From DATJYV01 sp035499415 (GTDB lineage: Bacteria; Bacteroidota; Ignavibacteria; UBA10030): a DNA stretch of 34,259 nucleotides. Below are positions 17,635 to 25,200 of this stretch, in pieces (positions within the stretch are counted from its first letter, which is position 1; every line of letters begins with the position of its first letter). The position numbers and the translations under genes were made by a program. The DNA lies in NCBI GenBank assembly GCA_035499415.1, contig DATJYV010000159.1, forward strand, positions 1 to 34,259. The letters run 5' to 3'. Under the pieces are notes generated by a model that was not told where the DNA came from, ran no database searches, and saw only the letters and a program-made list of their open reading frames with translations.

Positions 17635-18192
17635 ATGGACGACAAAGCTCGCCTCAAACGGCAACTGGTTTATCTGACGGGATTCATGGGGAGCGGGAAG
17701 AGCACGATCGGCCCGATTCTTGCGAATACGCTCGGCTTCGAGTACGTCGACGTCGATAAACTGATCGAGGAAATGTCGAACAAGCGCATCGTGGACATCT
17801 TTGGAGAAGAAGGCGAGCAGTCGTTCCGCGCCATGGAGCGGGCTGCCCTTGAGCGACTGATGACGAGGGAGCACTGCGTTGTTTCTCTGGGCGGCGGGAC
17901 GATCGCCAACGAACAGAATTTCCAGCTCATCCACGGGAGCGGTATTGTCATCTACCTTCAGCTCTCCCCGGAAGAAATACTTGAGCGCGTTCGCCATCGC
18001 TCGGACCGGCCCCTGCTCCGGGATGCCGCGGGAAATCCATTGACCCCACCCCAGCTTGAACAAAAAGTGAAGGACATGCTCGGAATGCGCTCGCAATTCT
18101 ATTCGCGTGCGGACATTATCATCCCGTCCGACAGCAAGCGCGTTGGGCACACCGTGGATGAAATCGTCCGCCGGCTCCGCGGATATGTCTGA
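17635..18192 (+). CDS. aroK: Shikimate kinase
   Basis: Phosphorylates shikimate at O3 with ATP, the fifth step from DAHP to chorismate. 185 residues from ATG 17635. The frame can be extended to a TTG at 17614, but that codon lies inside the terminator T-run. The P-loop GFMGSGKST is at 16-24, the shikimate-binding acidic pair is in YVDVDKLIE (37-45), and the GGG motif is in SLGGGTIAN. The Arg of the LID (RSDRPLL) and the C-terminal adenine-binding region with R-x-Y (RSQFYSRAD) are present. aroB follows after 12 nt, the classical aroK-aroB arrangement. Confidence 0.96.
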   Translation: MDDKARLKRQLVYLTGFMGSGKSTIGPILANTLGFEYVDVDKLIEEMSNKRIVDIFGEEGEQSFRAMERAALERLMTREHCVVSLGGGTIANEQNFQLIHGSGIVIYLQLSPEEILERVRHRSDRPLLRDAAGNPLTPPQLEQKVKDMLGMRSQFYSRADIIIPSDSKRVGHTVDEIVRRLRGYV

Positions 18193-18204
18193 ACGCGCGC
18201 TCTG

Positions 18205-19305
18205 ATGATTCAGAGAACGATCAGCGTAGAGCTCGGAGAGCGAAGCTACCCGATTTACATCGGCAACGGCCTGGGCGCTTCGTTCGCCTCGATGTGCGAA
18301 ACGCACAAGATTCCCCGCAAGCTTGTCGTCATCACCGACCGAAACGTGGCGGGGAAGTATCTGCAGCCGCTCCTCCGCAATCTGGCGGAGCGCTCATTCG
18401 ACCTTGTCAGAGTCGTCATCCCTCCCGGAGAGCGGCAAAAGAGTCTGTCCCGGGCGAATGCGATATTCACGGCCATGCTGAAAGCAAACGTCGGTCGTGC
18501 GTCGGCCGTCGTGGCGTTTGGCGGCGGCGTCATCGGCGATCTGGGCGGATTCGTCGCCGCAACCTATCAGCGGGGCGTTCCGCTGGTGCAGGTGCCGACG
18601 ACCCTTCTGGCGCAGGTTGACAGCTCCGTCGGCGGGAAAGTCGGAGTCAATCATCCGCTCGGCAAGAACATGATTGGCGCGTTCTACCAGCCCGCATTCG
18701 TGTGGTCGGACGTCGATTGCCTCTCCACGCTTCACCGGCGGGAAGTGGCGTGCGGGATGGGAGAGATCGTGAAGTACGGAGTCGCGTACGATGCCGGCTT
18801 CTTTGAATTCATGGAAAAGCAGATCGACGGACTCCTTCGTCTCGACCGGGATGTCGTGATCCACGCGCTGGCAACGTGCTGCGCGATCAAGTCGCAGATT
18901 GTCTCAAAGGACGAAAAGGACTCGGGACTGCGAATGGTGCTGAACTTCGGACACACCATCGGCCACGCGCTGGAATCCGCCGGCCGGTACCGTCTTCTGA
19001 AGCATGGCGAGGCGGTGCTCCTGGGGATGGCAGCCGAGAGCTTCATCGCCAACGAAATGGGGATGATCGACAGGGCAACGTTCGAGAGGATCGCCGGATT
19101 GATTGCGCGCGTTCCTCTGCGCGTACGTGTTCAGATGCTGAAGAAGTCTGATATCCTGAAGTCGATGGGCCATGACAAGAAGTCGGTGGGAATGAAAACA
19201 CGATTTGTCCTGCCGGTCGGCATCGGCAAAGTGGAACTCGTCGATACCGTCGCCCGGCCGATGGTCGAGCGGGCGCTTCGCTCGATGATGGGCATCGTCC
19301 GCTAG
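18205..19305 (+). CDS. aroB: 3-dehydroquinate synthase
   Basis: Converts DAHP to 3-dehydroquinate using NAD+ and a divalent metal, the second step of the shikimate pathway. 366 residues, standard length. The NAD-binding GGGVIGD is at 106-112, followed by LGGFVAATYQRG. The PTTLLAQVDSSVGGK substrate region is at 131-145. The three metal ligands are visible as E187 (MGEIVKYG), H250 (FGHTIGH) and H267 (KHGEA). It is the second gene of the aroKB pair and ends 10 nt before the next frame. Confidence 0.97.
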   Translation: MIQRTISVELGERSYPIYIGNGLGASFASMCETHKIPRKLVVITDRNVAGKYLQPLLRNLAERSFDLVRVVIPPGERQKSLSRANAIFTAMLKANVGRASAVVAFGGGVIGDLGGFVAATYQRGVPLVQVPTTLLAQVDSSVGGKVGVNHPLGKNMIGAFYQPAFVWSDVDCLSTLHRREVACGMGEIVKYGVAYDAGFFEFMEKQIDGLLRLDRDVVIHALATCCAIKSQIVSKDEKDSGLRMVLNFGHTIGHALESAGRYRLLKHGEAVLLGMAAESFIANEMGMIDRATFERIAGLIARVPLRVRVQMLKKSDILKSMGHDKKSVGMKTRFVLPVGIGKVELVDTVARPMVERALRSMMGIVR

Positions 19306-19315
19306 GCCGTCCATT

Positions 19316-21814
19316 GTGAGTACAAATGAACCGGCACACATCACGGAACACCATGCAGTGAGAATCGTGCTGAAACGCCGCCTGGCGGTCGTCCTGGCAT
19401 TGCCCGTTTTGATTGTGCCGCTTCACGCCCAGATAAGCGTCTCGTCCCTTTATCTTGCGCGCCAACTTCAGGTCTTCAATCCGAAGCGTGAGTTCCGTGC
19501 CGCATGGGTCGCCTGCGTTGTCAATCTTGACTGGCCGTCCGCTCCCGGTCTCTCCTCGAGTACCCAGCAATCTCAAATAATCACACTCCTCGACGGACTC
19601 AAAGCCGCAGGCATGAACGCCGTGATCTTTCAGGTCCGGGTCGAATGCGACGCCTTCTACAACTCTTCGATCGAGCCCTGGTCCTATTGGCTGACCGGCA
19701 ATCAGGGCTCTCCGCCCAATCCGTTTTACGACCCTCTGGAATTTATCGTCACGGAAGCGCACAAGCGTGGCATGGAGCTCCATGCCTGGTTCAACCCGTA
19801 CCGCGCCGTTCGTCAGGTGAGCGGCAGCTATGCCCAGGCCCCGAGTCATGTCACCAACCTCCATCCGGATTGGGTCATGACATTCGGTTCGACGAAGATT
19901 CTCGACCCGGGCATTCCCGCGGTTCGTGCGTACGTTACCAGCGTCATCATGGACGTGGTCCGCCGCTACGACATCGACGGCGTCCATTGGGATGACTACT
20001 TCTATCCGTATCCCGTCTCGGGGGTGAGCATCGCAGACTCCGCGACGTACGCGAACAACAACCCCGACGGTCTGGCGATTGCGGACTGGCGGCGGAAAAA
20101 TGTCCACCTGCTTGTCAACATGGTTTCCGACAGCATCCGTGCCGTCAAGCCCTTTGTGAAATTCGGCATCAGTCCCTTCGGGATCTGGAGGGAAGGATAT
20201 CCGGCGGTGTGTATCGGAACGCTCTCGGCGTACGACGACATCTACTGCGACGCAATCACGTGGCTGGAGAAAGGATGGATAGATTACATTACGCCGCAGA
20301 TTTACTGGGCGATCGGGAGCAGCACGACGAGCTCGCATCCCAACAACACCGACTATGCGAGCATCATGAAATGGTGGGCCGACTCCGCCGCGGCGAACGG
20401 CAGATTCCTGATCCCGGGCCACGCGCCGTACCGCATGACGGACGGAAGCAACTGGACTGCGAATGAAGTGCCGACACAGATTCAGTTGAATCGCTCCAAC
20501 GGCAGCGTCTGGGGGAGCGTGTTCTTTCGCGCGAACGACGGGGTGCTCGACAATCCCAAGGGGTTTGAAGATTCGCTCAAGCACGATTATTACCAATGGC
20601 CGGCGCTCATACCCTCGATGCCGTGGAAAGACCAGGTGCCTCCGCTCGTTCCGCAGAATATCCGCTACGAACGCGTCGCGGGTACCGGTCCTGCAATGTT
20701 GCGATGGGATCCGCCTGCGCCTGCCGCGGATGGGGACACCGCGTCCCGCTACGTCGTCTATCGCTTCGACCATGGGAACGTTTCTCCCTCCGATATCGCA
20801 GACCCCAAAAACATTCTCTCGGTGGAAGGGGCAAGCTCCAGCTCACCGCCCAATCCGTCGAACGGTTCGCCGTCGTACTTTGTGGTAACGGCCCTGGACC
20901 GAAACTACAACGAAAGCAGCGCGCCGTCTTCATTCCTCGTTCTTCCGCCGACCCCGCCGGTCCTTGCCGGACCTCCGAACGCGTCGTCGACTGTCCCGTT
21001 GAATCCATTGCTCACCTGGTTTGCCCCGCCGACGGGGTCGAGCTATCAGGTTCAGGTCGCGACGGACTCGACTTTCGCGACGGGCCTGAAGATGAATGAC
21101 GCCGGCGTCTCAGATACTTCGCGGGTTGTACCCGGATTGCAGGGACAGACGCTCTACTACTGGCGCGTGTCCGCGTCGAACGCCGGTGGGACGGGGTCGT
21201 TTTCGCCGCTCGAGAACTTCACGACGGGGTTCCCGACAACTGTTCTGCTGTCGGAGCCGGCGAGTGCGAGCCCGTCGGTGTCCGTTACTCCGACGTTCAT
21301 GTGGTTCGCGTCGAAATCTGCGACATCATACCGGCTTCAAGTATCTCCGTCCGTGACTTTTTCACCGCTCGCGGTGGATTCAACCGTCGCTTTGGACACT
21401 CTTCTCACTCTCACTCACTCGCTCCAGGGAACCACAATATACAACTGGAGGGTTGAGGCGGTCAATGCGGTTGGACCGGGGGAATGGTCGGACGTGTGGA
21501 GATTCAGGACGGAGACTCCTTCCAGCGTCGTGCAAACCGAAACTACGCCATCAGAGTTCCGTCTCCGTCAGAGTTATCCGAATCCCTTCAACCCGGCAAC
21601 GACGATCGAATTTTCGATTCCGGAAGAGGCTCGAGTCTTTCTCGCGGTCTATGATTTGCTGGGGAGACAAATTCGGGTTCTCGTTAATGGGACGATGAAC
21701 GCGGGGACGTACCGGATCGTTTTTGACGGATCCGAATTGCCGAGCGGAGTGTACTTCTACAGGATCATCGCCGGCGGGCATGTGGAGACGAAGAGGATGC
21801 AGTTGATACGGTGA
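19316..21814 (+). CDS. T9SS-exported GHL10-type glycoside hydrolase-like protein with FN3 repeats
   Basis: An 832-residue secreted protein. The frame opens at GTG 19316; an in-frame GTG at 19358 (VRIVLKRRL) gives a better signal peptide ending near LHAQ, so the true start may be there. Residues about 58-430 match the GHL10/DUF187 family, a TIM barrel related to glycoside hydrolases: FRAAWVACVVNLDWP at 60-74, DGVHWDDYFYPYP at 221-233 and the QIYW segment at 328-331. Three fibronectin-III-like domains follow at about 445-543, 548-638 and 642-732. A T9SS type A sorting tail with YPNPFNP (754-760), VYDLLGR (778-784) and SGVYFYRI ends at the last residue. Carbohydrate or peptidoglycan hydrolysis is family inference; the substrate is unknown. 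It may be co-transcribed with aroB, 10 nt upstream. Confidence 0.87.
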   Translation: MSTNEPAHITEHHAVRIVLKRRLAVVLALPVLIVPLHAQISVSSLYLARQLQVFNPKREFRAAWVACVVNLDWPSAPGLSSSTQQSQIITLLDGLKAAGMNAVIFQVRVECDAFYNSSIEPWSYWLTGNQGSPPNPFYDPLEFIVTEAHKRGMELHAWFNPYRAVRQVSGSYAQAPSHVTNLHPDWVMTFGSTKILDPGIPAVRAYVTSVIMDVVRRYDIDGVHWDDYFYPYPVSGVSIADSATYANNNPDGLAIADWRRKNVHLLVNMVSDSIRAVKPFVKFGISPFGIWREGYPAVCIGTLSAYDDIYCDAITWLEKGWIDYITPQIYWAIGSSTTSSHPNNTDYASIMKWWADSAAANGRFLIPGHAPYRMTDGSNWTANEVPTQIQLNRSNGSVWGSVFFRANDGVLDNPKGFEDSLKHDYYQWPALIPSMPWKDQVPPLVPQNIRYERVAGTGPAMLRWDPPAPAADGDTASRYVVYRFDHGNVSPSDIADPKNILSVEGASSSSPPNPSNGSPSYFVVTALDRNYNESSAPSSFLVLPPTPPVLAGPPNASSTVPLNPLLTWFAPPTGSSYQVQVATDSTFATGLKMNDAGVSDTSRVVPGLQGQTLYYWRVSASNAGGTGSFSPLENFTTGFPTTVLLSEPASASPSVSVTPTFMWFASKSATSYRLQVSPSVTFSPLAVDSTVALDTLLTLTHSLQGTTIYNWRVEAVNAVGPGEWSDVWRFRTETPSSVVQTETTPSEFRLRQSYPNPFNPATTIEFSIPEEARVFLAVYDLLGRQIRVLVNGTMNAGTYRIVFDGSELPSGVYFYRIIAGGHVETKRMQLIR

Positions 21815-21834
21815 AAAAGAAACGAAAAATCAAA

Positions 21835-21872
21835 AAGCAAAAAAGGGGTTGAAAGGGAGCTCTCGACAACCC
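21835..21872 (-). terminator. Predicted terminator of the giant exoprotein operon
   Basis: On the minus strand GGGTTG (21872-21867) pairs with CAACCC (21851-21846) around a 15-nt loop and is followed by CTTTTTTGCTTTTTG. It lies about 333 nt beyond the stop of the minus-strand giant gene, so that transcript would carry a long 3' untranslated tail. Confidence 0.55.
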
Positions 21873-22204
21873 AGCTCGTGGCGTCCCGGACTTGTCCGCT
21901 CCGAGATCATCGAAGGGTTTCAGGGTCTGCGCTGCTTGGGAAGTCAGATGCAGAAACTCATCCGAAGCACGATGCACCTCCGGCGCAAAGTTCATCATGA
22001 CGCAAGCCATCATCGCGATGGCTTCTGGTACTCTGTGCACAGTGCGAAGGAAGATGTTCTTGGGCAGAACCGCTCCGTGACCTTTGTCTCGCGCAGGCGG
22101 GCACGCAGGCAGGGACAAGTCGTCCGCCCGGAAATGGCTCGACCTCGCAATGACGGCTCTCTTTTTTCATTGACCGCTGACCGCTGAATGCTGATCACCC
22201 TCTC
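21873..22204. other. Gene-free region between convergent T9SS cargo genes
   Basis: About 330 bp. Open frames on both strands have no recognisable domain. The minus strand contains a 'CGTCATTGCGAGG' start (near 22160) followed by CCTGCCTGCGTGCC-like sequence. This resembles common dispersed intergenic elements, but here it is a single degenerate copy. At 22171-22194 there is a short imperfect tandem of TGACCGC / TGACCGC / TGAATGC units. Confidence 0.5.
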
Positions 22205-25200
22205 TTACTTGATTAAAATCATTTTCTTCACCATTCTCTTGTCCTTGAACTCCAGAGTCGAAAAATAGACGCCCGACGATATCCGCGAGGCGTTGAATTG
22301 GATTTGCTGATAGACCCCCGCCTTTCTTTCATCATCGACCAGGATCGCAACTTCTCTCCCGAGAATATCAAACACCCGCACCTTCACCCGTCCGTCTTCG
22401 GGAAGCGTAAACTCGATCGTCGTCGAAGGATTGAATGGGTTTGGATAATTTTGCGCGAGTTCGAGTTTTCGCGGAGCGAGGCCGACATCGAGAGTAATCG
22501 CCTGAGAGTACGCCAACGACGAATCACCCGCAATCTGGGCGAGTCGGAACGAATAACGCCCGGGGACCAGGTTCCTCTCGACGAAACTGTAACTCTTTGG
22601 AGAAGTGCTCGTCCCGGCTCCGTGAACGAATCCGTCCATCGTCCAGGCGGATTGCCCTGGCTGCGAACTGTCGGCGGCGGCAAGGAGCCGTCGCTCCACG
22701 GTGAATCCGAGGTTGTTGACTTCGGTCGAGGTCTTCCACGTCAGCGTTGCGTTCAGCCGGTCGGAGGTCCCGTTGAAGCCCACAAGCTGTACGGCGAGCG
22801 GATTGTTGTCGCTCCCCACGATGAACTCGCTGAACGAGGAGATCGTGGCAGAAAGCTTGTCCGACCCCGCGTCGTAGGTTGTCACCAGGGGCGAAAAACT
22901 TCCCGAGCCGGGCGTTCCGCGTTTATAGATGACAAGGGACGATGGGTCGCTGACGCCCGGGAACGACGATACGTTGTCAAGTGTCAGGACGGCGTTCGAA
23001 AATATGTCGCCCGATTTCGCAATGACCCATCTGAACGGGCTGTAATGGGACGGAGGCGGTCCGGAAAACGTCACGCTGTCGGGAGCCGTCTGATACTGAT
23101 TCGAGAAAACGAGGACGGACTTTCCCGGGGCGATGCCGGAAAACAGAAGGCCTGCTTTCGTACTCCCGAGGGTGACGAGCGAGTCGTTCGATGAGATGGA
23201 TTGAGAGTAGGAGGAGAAGGCCGCCAGGAATTCATACGCACCGATGTCGACTGTCGGCCCGACGATTCGAGGGTTGCCGCCGAAGTCGGTCAGCATAGAG
23301 ACGGCGGCGTTGGTGCCGGCGTCGATCGCAGGGCTGCCGGCGCTCAATCGGACATCACCCGAGCCCGCGTTCAAAAACAGCGGGTCGCTGGAAATATTTC
23401 CGCCGCTGTCGACGACCGTGCTGCTCGGATGGATTGCCCCCGGGCCGTCGAGCCCTCCGTCGACGATGCAATGGTAGAAGAAGTCGTTGCTCCGGTAGCT
23501 GTAAAATTGATTCGACGTGTTCCCCCAGAAGATGACGTTTCGCATCGTCAATGCGTCGGTGAGGTCGTTGTACATCCCCCCTCCGTCAGACTCACCCCCC
23601 GAGTAGGCGACATTCCGGCTGAAAGTGACGTTCGTCAGCGACGTGTTGCCGCTGAAATGGTAGAGCCCGCCTCCCGTACCGCCGGAGTCGTGGTCGAATA
23701 TGACATTCGTCATCACCGAGGCTCCGCTCTCCTCGCACATCCCCCCGCCGAAATGACTTCCGACGTTATGCGAAAAGAGGACATTCGTCAGGGTGGGATT
23801 GCTCGAAGGAGCGGGGAACGAACTCGTTCCGCTGAACATCCCTCCTCCATCGACAGCGGTGTTTGTGATAAACGTGCAGTTCGTCAGCGTCGGGTTTCCA
23901 TACTGATTGAAGAGCCCGCCGCCAAGATTGTCCGAGTGATTGGACTTGAACGTCACGTTTCTGAGTGTGGGGCTGCCGTTGAGATTGTACATCCCTCCCC
24001 CCATATCCGATGTTGCGTTGTTGCAGACGACAAGATTGGCAAGAATCGGATATCCGGACGAGCAGAAGATACCGCCGCCGTTGTTGAATTCGGAATTTCC
24101 GCCTTTGATGGTAAAGCCGTCGAGGACAGACGTCGCAAAGGTGTTCGCGACGACGACATGATAACTGTTGTTCGCGAGCGACGCATCGCCGTCAATGTCG
24201 CCCGACAGAACCGTCAGGTTGGTCTGCCAGTTGCGTTGATTGAGATTCGTCTCCGTTCCCGCGAAGCCGCCGTAGACGGCAACGCCGTTTTTCAGGACGA
24301 AGGATACCGACCGGTCGGTCGTGGGGGTTGGCTTGTAGGTTCCGGCCGCCACCCAAATCTGACTTCCGGCGGAGGCGACGCTGAGCGCCTGCTGAAGTCC
24401 GGCAAAAGCGCTTCCCCAGCTCGTCCCGGCTGCGTTGTCGTTTCCGTCCGGCTTCACGTAGTATGTCGTCTGATGGATGTCGATTGCGGCGGTCGTGAAA
24501 CTCCACACCGGCGAATACCCCGTCGTCCCGCCGTCTCCCGACGCCCCGACACGCCAGTAGAACTTCGTCCCGGACGGAAGACCCCTGACCGTGTCGACCG
24601 TCGCTGAGAGCGACGGGTCGTCCAGAAGCAGTGCCGTGAAACCGGTGTCGGAAGAGACCTGGAGTCTGAATGTCGTTGCTCCGGAGTCCGGGCACCACCC
24701 GAGTGCCGCTGGAAGGGCGATTTGTTGACTCCGGTCCGGAGGATAGATGAGCCGGGGAATTCCGACCACCGTTCTGAACGGGTGGTCGGCGGACGGGTTG
24801 CCGCCGAGATTTTGGAAGTACGAGCTGACGAGAAGATGATAGTTCCGGTACGACTGAAGTCCGGTGACCCGAAGCTGCGTGTCGGTGATCCCCGAAGAGT
24901 CGACAACGCTTGCACCGTTCAAAGAGTCCGCCATCACCCGAACCCGGTACGACGTTGCCCCGGTGGAGGCATACCAGGTGAAGATGGTATCGAGGGGGAG
25001 GGCCGTTTGAAAGTACGGAGGATAGTTGATGCCGACGCCGATGGGGATGACGGCAATCGTCGGCATGGTCGAAGAGACCGAAACGCCTCCGATGGTTGCG
25101 GTTATGGTCCTTGCCGTGCCGACCGTGTTCGCCTGCCATGTCTGGGCGTAAACTCCGCCGCCGATGTTTTGAACCGACTGGGTGGCGCTGAGCGCGCTCG

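Noticed and set aside
19043..20773. 576-codon frame on the minus strand opposite aroB and the GHL10-like gene
   Set aside because: Composition is typical of an antisense frame (Arg/Val/His-rich), no motif, and it spans parts of two well-supported genes.
21765..22118. 117-codon minus-strand frame in the gap between the two T9SS genes
   Set aside because: It overlaps the end of the GHL10-like gene, reads through the predicted terminator, and shows no recognisable domain. I cannot exclude a degenerate gene.
23201..24607. 468-codon plus-strand frame opposite the beta-helix part of the giant gene
   Set aside because: Shadow of a strongly supported coding region; Arg/Val-rich with no motif.
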